64,000 nt of DNA from Cyclobacteriaceae bacterium (GTDB taxonomy: Bacteria > Bacteroidota > Bacteroidia > Cytophagales > Cyclobacteriaceae): assembly GCA_019638255.1 (NCBI GenBank), contig JAHBUD010000001.1:2232001-2296000 (forward strand), in the 5' to 3' direction. The translations under genes were made by a program, and so were the position numbers. The notes under the pieces were generated by a model, which made no database searches, was not told the origin of the DNA, and saw only the letters and a program-made list of their open reading frames with translations. This document shows, one piece after another, positions 19,507 through 28,178 of the stretch; within the stretch, counting starts at the first letter, position 1; each line of letters starts with the position of its first letter.

Positions 19507-19550
19507 AACTAAAAAATCAGGAGAGAAATTTTTCTCCTGATTTTTTAGTT
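19507..19550 (+). terminator. Strong hairpin after the SusE-like gene
   Basis: This is an extended inverted repeat whose arms run from AACTAAAAAATCAGGAGA to its complement, with an AT-rich loop and T-runs on the 3' side. It lies 18 bases after the susE-like stop and would end or attenuate the susCDE transcript before the amylase. Confidence 0.85.
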
Positions 19551-19655
19551 TCTAACAGGAAGAGTTGTATTAGAAAATTTTAATCCGAGTTGATTCGAAG
19601 TTTCCATACGTATGCTATTTACAGTGGAATTTTTTCTCAAAACTCCTTATCAAGA

Positions 19656-22493
19656 ATGAAGAATTTATTGTTTCCGGTACTAGCCGTCATTGTTTTTTGC
19701 ACCAGTGCCCAAACTAAACTTGCTTTAGACCCGGTTATTTCCCCGGCTTTATTTCAACCTTCTACGGAAATAACTGTAACCTATGATGTAACCGGAACCT
19801 CAATGGCAGGATTGAGCAGAGGTTGGGCATGGGTTTGGATTCCCGGCAAAAGTATTAACGCTAAGTATAATGTAAACCCCGCACCCACTTCGGGTGCACC
19901 AAGTCCGGCAGAGTTTACCAAAGTAGTGGAAGGTGGAAGAACATTATTCAGGCTTACCTTCAAGCCTGCTGATTTCTTTAATGAAAGTATCGCTTCTGAA
20001 ACACAATTTGGTATTTTGTTTAAAGGGAGTAACTGGACAGGTTGCGGTATTTCTGTTTGTCAGACAACAGACTATGTAGCGCAGTTTTGGGATGGAAGTT
20101 TTCAGGTATTGCTAACATCGCCAACAACACAACCGTTATTTGTTATCAACGGACAACAAATACCTATTACAGCTGAAGCCTCAGTAAATGTAGACTATGA
20201 TTTATTTATAAATGATGTACCGATAGCACAACAAACGGATACACGTAGCTTTTCATACACGCATACCGTAACGGAAACCTCCGGCTATGCCGAAGTGAAG
20301 CTTGTTGGCGCCTCAGGCTCAAGCAGCAGTGAAGTGCGCTTTCTGTATCTTTTGGCATCACCCAGTCCTGTAGTTATGCGACCATCCGGTATTATTCCTG
20401 GGATTAATTACCACAGCGATCCTACAAAAGTTACACTGTGTTTATGGGCACCCGATAAATCATCCGTATATGTTCGCGGTGATTTCAGTGATTGGGATGT
20501 GTTACCTGAAAACCTGATGAACCGTGATGGAGAGTATTTCTGGATTGAGCTTTCAACATTAATCGCGGGTCAGGAATACGCTTTTCAATACCTGGTGAAT
20601 GAAAGTATTTGGTTGGCCGATCCTTACGCGGATAAGATTCTGGATCCGGATGATCAGTATATACCTTCTACATCTTATCCCAACCTGAAACCTTATCCTC
20701 AAAAGGCATTATTAACCGATTGGTATTTTAATCGTTTATCCGTTTTTCAGACTGATCAACAGCCTTACCAATGGCAGGCAACCAACTACCAACGTCCGCC
20801 AAAGGAAAAGCTTGTGGTGTATGAATTACTTATCCGCGACTTTTTTGGCGTGAATGATCGTACTTATCAAAACCTGATCGATACCCTAAGCTATCTTAAA
20901 ACATTAGGGGTTAATGCAATTGAGCTGATGCCCATTATGGAGTTTAATGGTAATGACAGTTGGGGTTACAATCCAACGTTTATGTTTGCTGTAGATAAGT
21001 ACTACGGCACCAAAAATAAATTCAAGGAGTTCATTGACATCTGTCATCAGCATGATATAGCCGTTATATTGGATATAGCTATGAATCATCAGGATATTCC
21101 TAATTCATATGTGATGATGGATTTCAACTTCACCTCATTTACGCCAACGGCTACTAATAAATGGTTTAACGTTACACCAAGGCATCCATTCAACGTGTTC
21201 TTTGACATGAATCACGAAAGTGTATACACCAAGGCGTATTTGGATACTGTGAATTACTATTGGTTGAACGAATTTAAAGTCGATGGTTATCGCTTCGATT
21301 TATCTAAAGGTTTTACGCAGGTGAATACCTATCCGAGCAATGTAAGTGGCTGGTCAGCTTATGATGCTTCTCGTATAGTATTACTTAAACGCATGGCCGA
21401 TAAAATCTGGACACACTTTCCTGACGCTTACGTAATTCTTGAGCACTTTGCTGTAAACAGTGAGGAAAAAGAACTGGCGGAGTACAAGGCTGCCGAAGGT
21501 AAAGGAATGTTGTTTTGGGGTAATATGAACCACGCCTATCTGCAGAGCGCCATGGGATATTCGCAGGACTCAGACATTAGTTGGGTTTATCATGGTACAA
21601 GAGGCTGGTCGGTTCCACATGTAATTGGCTATATGGAAAGCCATGATGAGGAGCGGATGATGTTTAAGAATCTTCAGTTTGGCAATACCAATGTAAATCC
21701 GCCTTACAGCGTTAAAAATTTGTATACTGCCCTCGATAGGGTAAAAGCGGCCTCCACAATATTCTATACAGTACCGGGACCAAAAATGCTGTGGCAATTT
21801 GGCGAGCTGGGATATGATATTTCTATTGATGAGGGAGGTAGGGTTTCGCCCAAGCCGGTAAAGTGGGAGTACAGAGATGATTATCACCGGTATCGGGTTT
21901 ACGAACATATTGCTGATTTGATTCGGCTTCGTAAGGAATACAATGTATTCAATGATGGTAGTGCTACCATCACAGGGGGTAATAATTTGGTAAAGCAGCT
22001 AACACTGAAGAATAGTCCGTACGTTACTACACCGGTAAACACCAGCCAAATGAATGTGCAGGTAGCTGTTAACTTTGATGTAAAGCAGAATTCTGTGAGT
22101 GTTTCTTTTCCGCATACTGGTACATGGTATGATTATTATGCTTACGGAAATCCAATTGTGGTTACTTCAGTTCCTTATACCCTGACAATGCTGCCCGGAG
22201 AGTATAAACTCTTTACGGATGTGGAAATCACAAATCCATTAATTACTTCTACGGAGGAGCGTAATTCAGTGAACTCTACTTTTGTTTATCCCAACCCGGT
22301 TGATGACTTATTACTGATTCGTTCCGATCGGGAGGTGAAGTATTTGAAACTGGTTAATACCTACGGTGTAGTGTTTACCCCGATGCAAGTTTCAGAAAAT
22401 GCTTGGGATATGCGCAGTATTCCTCCAGGTTTGTACGTTGCTACAGTGGTACATTCGAATGGGACAAATAAGACTAAAGTTATTAAGCGATAA
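19656..22493 (+). CDS. Secreted GH13 alpha-amylase-family enzyme with type IX secretion sorting domain
   Basis: The ATG at 19656 (MKNLLFPVLAVIVFCTSAQ) gives a clean signal peptide; an earlier start at 19590 would bury it. Beta-rich domains lead to a CBM48/isoamylase-N-like module (LCLWAPDKSSVYVRGDFSDW). The GH13 barrel has all four conserved regions: DIAMNH, GYRFD with nucleophile Asp548, ILEHF with Glu596, and ESHDE with Asp664. The last 75 residues (VYPNPVDDLLLIRS, ending TKVIKR) form a T9SS type A sorting domain, so the enzyme should be exported by the type IX system. It probably cleaves alpha-1,4 or alpha-1,6 bonds in starch or glycogen. The CBM48-like module also allows pullulanase or branching-type specificity. 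It follows the terminator, so it may have its own promoter. Confidence 0.92.
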   Translation: MKNLLFPVLAVIVFCTSAQTKLALDPVISPALFQPSTEITVTYDVTGTSMAGLSRGWAWVWIPGKSINAKYNVNPAPTSGAPSPAEFTKVVEGGRTLFRLTFKPADFFNESIASETQFGILFKGSNWTGCGISVCQTTDYVAQFWDGSFQVLLTSPTTQPLFVINGQQIPITAEASVNVDYDLFINDVPIAQQTDTRSFSYTHTVTETSGYAEVKLVGASGSSSSEVRFLYLLASPSPVVMRPSGIIPGINYHSDPTKVTLCLWAPDKSSVYVRGDFSDWDVLPENLMNRDGEYFWIELSTLIAGQEYAFQYLVNESIWLADPYADKILDPDDQYIPSTSYPNLKPYPQKALLTDWYFNRLSVFQTDQQPYQWQATNYQRPPKEKLVVYELLIRDFFGVNDRTYQNLIDTLSYLKTLGVNAIELMPIMEFNGNDSWGYNPTFMFAVDKYYGTKNKFKEFIDICHQHDIAVILDIAMNHQDIPNSYVMMDFNFTSFTPTATNKWFNVTPRHPFNVFFDMNHESVYTKAYLDTVNYYWLNEFKVDGYRFDLSKGFTQVNTYPSNVSGWSAYDASRIVLLKRMADKIWTHFPDAYVILEHFAVNSEEKELAEYKAAEGKGMLFWGNMNHAYLQSAMGYSQDSDISWVYHGTRGWSVPHVIGYMESHDEERMMFKNLQFGNTNVNPPYSVKNLYTALDRVKAASTIFYTVPGPKMLWQFGELGYDISIDEGGRVSPKPVKWEYRDDYHRYRVYEHIADLIRLRKEYNVFNDGSATITGGNNLVKQLTLKNSPYVTTPVNTSQMNVQVAVNFDVKQNSVSVSFPHTGTWYDYYAYGNPIVVTSVPYTLTMLPGEYKLFTDVEITNPLITSTEERNSVNSTFVYPNPVDDLLLIRSDREVKYLKLVNTYGVVFTPMQVSENAWDMRSIPPGLYVATVVHSNGTNKTKVIKR

Positions 22494-22539
22494 AAGTCTT
22501 AGAACTAAGGATTAGAATTTGTACGAATTCCATAAATGC

Positions 22540-23616
22540 CTATTCATTAAAGACTTTTATTCCTTCCAAAACTTTAAAATCGAAATCGAATAAAGCCATG
22601 TTTTCCCAAGGTGATCCATCCTGTGCTTGAGTGCCTCTGTAGGCCACCCATTCTGGTGCCCAGTAGGCAAGTCCCAGGCCGCGATTTACTTCAGAAATGT
22701 TTTTTCGGAGCTGCATTAAAAAGTCATGCTGTCCTTTGGCGGTGGCTGGGTAACTGGGAATAAGATGTTCAGAAAGCCCAACAATATTATTAGTCCAGTC
22801 ATTCCATCCAAGTGTGAAAGGATAGCCCGTTTCGGCAAGAATAATGTCCTTGTTGAAGCTACTAACCAGTTGGTTCATTGTAGATTTAACGGTAGTAAGC
22901 GATTTTGTATGCCAACGCGGATAGTAGGACAGGGCAATAATGTCATAGTCAACGCTATTATTCTCTAGCAGGGTATAGAACCAATTAGAGCCTTCGAGCC
23001 CGGCAAAGTGCATCATAATTTTTGTTGATCCTGAAGCGCTACGGGTAGCATCAATGCCCTTTTTCAAGAGCATGATGAAGTTGCTTTGATTGGAAATGTT
23101 TCCATCTGGCCATAAAAAACCGCCATTAATCTCATTTCCTACTTGTACATAATCTGGCTCAAGTAACGACACAACCTTATGGGTGTAATTGTAAACACTG
23201 TCAGCAAGATCGCTAAGAGAGGCTGATGACCAGGCTGCCGGTTTCGATTGTGCACCAGGATCTGCCCAAGTATCGGAGTAATGGATAGTTAACCATACCT
23301 TAAGGCCTTTGCTTTTTATTTCATCGGTAAATGCAGTCACCTCATCTAGTCCGGAGTGATGGGTTGCAGGGGTATGCCAAAGTCTTAACCGGATAGTGTT
23401 ACATCCCTCGGTTTTTAAAATATCCAGCACATCTTTTACTTCATTAGCGCCATTCCTGAAGTTTACGTTGGCTTCACGGATTTCAGGCAGAAAGGATATA
23501 TCAGCAGCACGGATCGATAAGGGTGGGGCAGTCGGGGGTTCAGGTGGTTCTGAATCACTGCATTGAAACAGAACTGCTGTAACGACAGAAAAAGTTAACC
23601 ATTTAAAATAATTCAT
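22540..23616 (-). CDS. GH53 endo-beta-1,4-galactanase-like lipoprotein
   Basis: The N-terminus has a lipobox (VLFQC), then a proline-rich linker. A GH53 barrel follows, with ADISFLPEIREANVNF, NTIRLRLWHTPATHHSGL and WLTIHYSDTWADPGAQ. The clan GH-A acid/base is Glu162 in VGNEING and the nucleophile Glu262 in LAETGYPF. Known GH53 enzymes are endo-beta-1,4-galactanases acting on type I arabinogalactan. The gene sits inside an otherwise alpha-glucan locus, convergent with the amylase (46 bases apart), so either the specificity or the local role may differ. The 358-aa length is typical. Surface lipid anchoring would suit an extracellular endo-enzyme. Confidence 0.88.
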   Translation of the reverse strand: MNYFKWLTFSVVTAVLFQCSDSEPPEPPTAPPLSIRAADISFLPEIREANVNFRNGANEVKDVLDILKTEGCNTIRLRLWHTPATHHSGLDEVTAFTDEIKSKGLKVWLTIHYSDTWADPGAQSKPAAWSSASLSDLADSVYNYTHKVVSLLEPDYVQVGNEINGGFLWPDGNISNQSNFIMLLKKGIDATRSASGSTKIMMHFAGLEGSNWFYTLLENNSVDYDIIALSYYPRWHTKSLTTVKSTMNQLVSSFNKDIILAETGYPFTLGWNDWTNNIVGLSEHLIPSYPATAKGQHDFLMQLRKNISEVNRGLGLAYWAPEWVAYRGTQAQDGSPWENMALFDFDFKVLEGIKVFNE

Positions 23617-23686
23617 TGTGTTGCTTCCGGGTTCACTGTTAATTTAGCGGGTCATAAAAATAGCTCACCAGTCTTAAATATATACC

Positions 23687-26263
23687 ATGAAAAATACACG
23701 AGTAGTAATTTGTTTGCTTGTTTGTTTAAGCACAATTGGTTTTTCGCAGCGAACAACAGATGCTTATGTGGATAAAAACGGAGTATTACGATGGGGAAAT
23801 TCAAAAGAAGAAATTAAGGGCTTTGGGGTAAACTACACAGTACCATTTGCACATGCCTATCGAACGGCCAAGCGGTTGGGTGTTGATATTGAAAAAGCAA
23901 TTGATGAAGATGTCTATCATTTTGCTCGTTTGGGTTTTGATCTTTACAGGGTACACGTTTGGGACACACAAATCAGCGATTCTGTTGGTAACTTGTTGAC
24001 CAACGAACACCTTCACACTTTTGATTATATGATCAAAAAAATGAAAGAGCGGGGCATGAAGTTTATCATTACTCCAATTGCTTTTTGGGGTGATGGTTGG
24101 CCCGAGCCAGATGGTAAAACACCGGGATTTTCACACAAATATGGTAAAGATGCCTGTCTTACCCATCCGGAGGCTATTGCAGCTCAACGGAATTATCTGT
24201 ACCAGTTTTTGAACCACGTCAATCCACTCACCGGTGTGGCATACAAAAATGATCCTGATATTATAGCATTTGAAGTTTCTAATGAACCTCACCATCGAGA
24301 ATCTGCTGAAGCGGTTACTGGTTTTATCAATTCGATGGTGGACGCCATGCGTTCAACAGGTTGTAAGAAACCTGTTTTCTATAACGTAACCCACAGCATT
24401 CAGCTTGCGGATGCCTATTTCAAGTCCAAAATTCAAGGAGGAACCTACCAATGGTATCCCACTGGCCTGGGAGCACGTCATGAGTTAGGCGGAAATTTAC
24501 TTCCTCACGTGGATCATTACTCCATTCCCTTCTCAACCCATCCTTCATTTAAAAGTAGTGCTCGAATTGTTTATGAATTTGATGCTGCCGATGTAGGCCG
24601 ATCCTATATTTACCCGGCAATGGCCCGAAGCTTTCGTGAAGCAGGCATGCAACTGGCCACCCATTTCTCATACGATCCTACGTATATGGCATATACCAAT
24701 ACTGAGTACGGTACACATTATATGAACCTTGCGTATACTCCACAAAAAGCACTGAGCCTGATGATTGCATCAGAAGTTTTTCATCAGGTGCCAATGTTTA
24801 AGTCTTTTGGTCGCTATCCGTCAAATACCCGCTTTGGTAATTTTTTTGTGAACTATGAAGATGACTTAGCAGAGATGATCACAGAATCATCCTTTATTTA
24901 TACCAATACTACTTCATCGTCTGTACCTGACGCAACAAAATTAAAGCGCATTGCAGGCTCCGGAAACTCCTCGGTGGTAAGCTATGATGGCACCGGGGCT
25001 TACTTTCTGGACCAACTTGAACCAGGCGTTTGGCGACTTGAGGTAATGCCCGATGTGTGCTGGATTGATGATCCGTTTACACGAACTAGTTTAAAAAAGG
25101 AGATAGCGGTAATTCAATGGAACCAGCGAACCTTAACGGTTAATCTGCCAGATATCGGTTCACAGTATTCCATTATTGGTGTCAATACAGGTAATTCCAT
25201 GAAACTAGAGTCGGTTGACCGATCGATGGAAGTACTACCGGGTACATATATAATTTTACGCAAAGGAAAAACAACTTCGTACACTGGCTTAACCCGATGG
25301 AAAAATATTGTTGTTGGTGAATTTACAGCCCCGCAGGCAACGGTAAAGCAAAATTATGTACAGCATAAACCTGTAGAACAACTTACCGAAGTCGAGGCCG
25401 TTACAATCTCTGCAGATATTGTTTCTCCATCTGTTCCTGGTAGTGTGGAATTGCACGTTTGGTCAGGTTATCGCAGGGAAATAATTTCTATGGACAGACT
25501 TCGTGGCTACACCTATCAGGCGACCATACCCAGTGAAATGATTACAAAAGGGTTTCTTTCTTATTTCATTTCGATCACTAATGATAATATCAGCCACACA
25601 TTCCCCTCTGGAGAGAAGACTTACCCGACTGACTGGGATTTTTATGTGGCAGATCAGGCCTACCGAATTCCAGTAGTTTCAAAAGGTAGTGCGATATTTT
25701 TATTTAATGCTGCCACCGATAATGACCGTTTGCTACGCCAGTGGGTGCGCGAATCTTCACTGGTGCCAACCGGGCACCCGGGCAAAGCTGAGCTACTCAT
25801 AACGATCAATAAATTATTCCGCGATGATCCTGAGGATAAGCTTCGTAAGCCAGTGTATGACTACTCTATGCGTTTTTATACTGGACATAAAACCACTGGA
25901 CGCGCAGCGGATATTAAACAAGTAAATGATATCATATTTAATGGCTATGCGTTGAACGGTAAACCATGTAAGTTACAAGTGGCATTGGTAACAAAAGATG
26001 GTAGAGCTTACGGTGCAATTCTTTCAATTGAGCCTGATAAGAAAGAATATAAAGTGAGTCTAAATCAACTGGTGCCAGTTCCATTAGTTACGCTTCCTCG
26101 TCCATACCCAACTTTTTTGCCCTATTACTTCACTATGGATGTCAAATCTTCGCTTGATATATCAGCAGTGGAAAGCATTCAGCTTTCTATTGGGCCGGGT
26201 ATACCAATTGAGGTATTGACAGAGCAACATGGTATTGCAATTGAAAGTATACGTTTGGAGTAA
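23687..26263 (+). CDS. Secreted GH5-like (clan GH-A) glycoside hydrolase with unrecognised C-terminal half
   Basis: A signal peptide (VICLLVCLSTIGFSQ) precedes a TIM barrel of about 400 residues. FGVNYTVPFAHAYR and GFDLYRVHVWDTQ are typical early strands. FEVSNEPHH gives the putative acid/base Glu200, and IVYEFDAADV gives the putative nucleophile Glu297. Both fit GH5-type clan GH-A enzymes acting on beta-linked glycans. Residues about 410-858 are beta-rich without a family I recognise; one region (SVELHVWSGYRREIISMDRL) resembles an immunoglobulin-like sandwich. It diverges from the GH53 gene with about 70 bases between starts, so both may respond to the same signal. Substrate unknown. Confidence 0.78.
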   Translation: MKNTRVVICLLVCLSTIGFSQRTTDAYVDKNGVLRWGNSKEEIKGFGVNYTVPFAHAYRTAKRLGVDIEKAIDEDVYHFARLGFDLYRVHVWDTQISDSVGNLLTNEHLHTFDYMIKKMKERGMKFIITPIAFWGDGWPEPDGKTPGFSHKYGKDACLTHPEAIAAQRNYLYQFLNHVNPLTGVAYKNDPDIIAFEVSNEPHHRESAEAVTGFINSMVDAMRSTGCKKPVFYNVTHSIQLADAYFKSKIQGGTYQWYPTGLGARHELGGNLLPHVDHYSIPFSTHPSFKSSARIVYEFDAADVGRSYIYPAMARSFREAGMQLATHFSYDPTYMAYTNTEYGTHYMNLAYTPQKALSLMIASEVFHQVPMFKSFGRYPSNTRFGNFFVNYEDDLAEMITESSFIYTNTTSSSVPDATKLKRIAGSGNSSVVSYDGTGAYFLDQLEPGVWRLEVMPDVCWIDDPFTRTSLKKEIAVIQWNQRTLTVNLPDIGSQYSIIGVNTGNSMKLESVDRSMEVLPGTYIILRKGKTTSYTGLTRWKNIVVGEFTAPQATVKQNYVQHKPVEQLTEVEAVTISADIVSPSVPGSVELHVWSGYRREIISMDRLRGYTYQATIPSEMITKGFLSYFISITNDNISHTFPSGEKTYPTDWDFYVADQAYRIPVVSKGSAIFLFNAATDNDRLLRQWVRESSLVPTGHPGKAELLITINKLFRDDPEDKLRKPVYDYSMRFYTGHKTTGRAADIKQVNDIIFNGYALNGKPCKLQVALVTKDGRAYGAILSIEPDKKEYKVSLNQLVPVPLVTLPRPYPTFLPYYFTMDVKSSLDISAVESIQLSIGPGIPIEVLTEQHGIAIESIRLE

Positions 26264-26271
26264 GCGTATGC

Positions 26272-27312
26272 CTACTTTGATTTACGAAGGGAAGATTCGC
26301 GAATGATTAGCCGGGTTTTTAACACCTTGGTTTCCGGTGTTATCGCTATATCATCTTTGCCCTGTTTTTCGATCTGTCGGATCAACAATTTGGCGGCTTC
26401 CTGGCCCATTTCAAATCCGGGTTGGTCAACCGAGGAGAGGGGTGGATCCATCAAGGAGCTGAAGAACCAATTGCTAAAGCCGACCAATGCGATATCCTGT
26501 GGCATATTAAGGCCTTTGGCCTTAATAGCCTGCATGGCTCCCATAGCAGATGGGTCATTGGTTGCAAATATGCCGTCCGGTGGGTTTTTCAAACTCAGCA
26601 GTTTTTCAGTAGCGGCTTTCCCTTCTTCAATGTTACCGGAAGGGCAAGTAGCAATAAGCTCTTTGCTGAAGGGTATGTTGTTTTCCTGAAGAGCTTCCTT
26701 GTAGCCCTCCAGTCGCTGTTTGCTAATGTCAAGATTGGGCGGTCCTTCAAGATGCGCTATTCTTCGACAACCTTGTTCAATCAAATGCAGTGTTGCATCC
26801 TTTGCACCATGAAAATCGTCAACAATTATTTTACTGGATTGATCGGTATTATAGACTCTGTCAAAAAATACAATCGGCATGCCTTTGGCAAGCATGCTTT
26901 CAATGTGTTCGAAGTTTGAGGTTTCCCGCGATACGGACATAAGCATTCCATCAACCCGGCTATTGAATAGGGCTTTCATGTCGGTGATTTCACGTGCTTC
27001 AGACTCATTTGATTGGGTTATAATAACATTATAACCGGCACTGTAGGCAACATCTTCAATTCCGCTAATAATTGTAGAAAAGAAGAAATGAACAATTTCG
27101 GGTATGATAACCCCAATGGTATTCGTTTTACTTTGCCGGAGGCTAAGGGCAACGATATTGGGTTGATAGTTTAACTTTTCAGCGAGCTCATTGACAGCTT
27201 TTTTTGTATCTGGGCTTATATCCGGATGATCCTTTAATGCCCTTGATACGGTAGATGGAGAGATGCCCAATTCACGCGCTATGTCTTTAATCGTTACTTG
27301 GTTGTATTTCAT
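26272..27312 (-). CDS. LacI/GalR-family transcriptional regulator
   Basis: The N-terminal helix-turn-helix reads VTIKDIARELGISPSTVSRAL with the hinge helix around NYQPNIVALSLR. A periplasmic-binding-protein-like effector domain follows (TIGVIIPEIVHFFFSTIISGIED, GYNVIITQSNESEAREI, DGIFATNDPSAMGAMQAIK). The ATG at 27312 (MKYNQV) is preferred over a TTG eight codons upstream. It diverges from the pgmB/maltose-phosphorylase operon and has an operator-like palindrome in that gap (27370-27383). It is the obvious candidate to bind the related palindromes elsewhere in the window. The effector is probably a sugar or sugar phosphate of the maltose route, and the sign of control is not known. Confidence 0.95.
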   Translation of the reverse strand: MKYNQVTIKDIARELGISPSTVSRALKDHPDISPDTKKAVNELAEKLNYQPNIVALSLRQSKTNTIGVIIPEIVHFFFSTIISGIEDVAYSAGYNVIITQSNESEAREITDMKALFNSRVDGMLMSVSRETSNFEHIESMLAKGMPIVFFDRVYNTDQSSKIIVDDFHGAKDATLHLIEQGCRRIAHLEGPPNLDISKQRLEGYKEALQENNIPFSKELIATCPSGNIEEGKAATEKLLSLKNPPDGIFATNDPSAMGAMQAIKAKGLNMPQDIALVGFSNWFFSSLMDPPLSSVDQPGFEMGQEAAKLLIRQIEKQGKDDIAITPETKVLKTRLIIRESSLRKSK

Positions 27313-27369
27313 GTTTTCAATTTTCTTGTTGATCAATTAAAAAAGTACCTAAAAGTAAGCAAGAATTTC

Positions 27370-27383
27370 TGCAATCGTTTGCA
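27370..27383. promoter_or_regulatory. Candidate LacI-family operator between lacI and pgmB
   Basis: TGCAATCGTTTGCA is a palindrome broken by one central pair, centred on CG, like operators of LacI-family repressors. It lies 58 bases upstream of the lacI start and about 140 bases upstream of pgmB, suiting autoregulation and control of the maltose operon. Confidence 0.7.
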
Positions 27384-27524
27384 GCATCAATAATGTATTC
27401 GAAATCTGGCCACTTTTTCAGTATAAAACTGATCTTTACGTTTTAAACTAAACTAATCATTAAACCTAAAACATTTAGAAACTAAAGCTATTATTATGGC
27501 GAAATTAATTTTTAGCAAAAACTA

Positions 27525-28175
27525 TTGAGGCACGTGATTGCATGTATTTTTGATTTGGATGGAGTTATTGTTGATACTGCTCGCTACCATTTCCTGGCTT
27601 GGCAAAAGTTGGCAAAAGAATTAGGTATTAATTTTTCGGAAGCCGATAACGAGCGATTAAAAGGTGTTAGCCGTATTGAGTCGTTGAATATAATCCTCAG
27701 CTTGGGCGGAATCTCGTTATCCTATGAAGAGAAAGAGAAACTGGCCACCCGAAAGAATCAATGGTTTGTTGATTACATAATGGCCATGAAACCTGATGAA
27801 ATTTTTGCTGGTGCGAAAGCATTGTTTGATGATCTTCATAGACATCAAATCAAAGTTGGGCTTGCTTCCAGCAGTAAAAACGCCCGCACCGTACTGGCAA
27901 AACTTGAATTAGAAAAATATTTTGATGCCATTGTAGATGGCACTATGATTGAAAATTCAAAGCCTGATCCTGAAATATTTTTGAAAGCAGCTAAACTTCT
28001 TCAGGCGAATCCGGACGACTGCATAGTGGTTGAAGATGCTGAAGCTGGTGTAGAGTCGGCACTGCGTGCAGGAATGCGATGTGTTGGAATAGGAAGCACG
28101 GAACAGCTCGGAAAGGCAAATCATGTTGTTGATCATATAAAAAAAATATCATACGAACTGTTGAAAAATCTCTGA
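27525..28175 (+). CDS. pgmB: Beta-phosphoglucomutase
   Basis: HAD-superfamily motif I reads FDLDGVIVDTARYH with the nucleophile and acid/base aspartates. Motif II is ASSSKNA, motif III is the lysine of NSKPDPEIF, and motif IV is VVEDAEAGVESA. The cap-domain segment RLKGVSRIESL is characteristic of beta-PGM. The enzyme converts beta-D-glucose-1-phosphate into glucose-6-phosphate. It sits 3 bases before the maltose phosphorylase gene, which makes exactly that substrate. No in-frame ATG is available at the N-terminus: an upstream TAG at 27513 limits the start to TTG at 27525 or GTG at 27534. Confidence 0.94.
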   Translation: MRHVIACIFDLDGVIVDTARYHFLAWQKLAKELGINFSEADNERLKGVSRIESLNIILSLGGISLSYEEKEKLATRKNQWFVDYIMAMKPDEIFAGAKALFDDLHRHQIKVGLASSSKNARTVLAKLELEKYFDAIVDGTMIENSKPDPEIFLKAAKLLQANPDDCIVVEDAEAGVESALRAGMRCVGIGSTEQLGKANHVVDHIKKISYELLKNL

Positions 28176-28178
28176 TCT

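Noticed and set aside
22491..22559. Inverted repeat TAAAAGTCTT/AAGACTTTTA between the convergent amylase and GH53 genes
   Set aside because: The arms are AT-rich, 49 bases apart and overlap both gene ends, so a terminator role cannot be supported.
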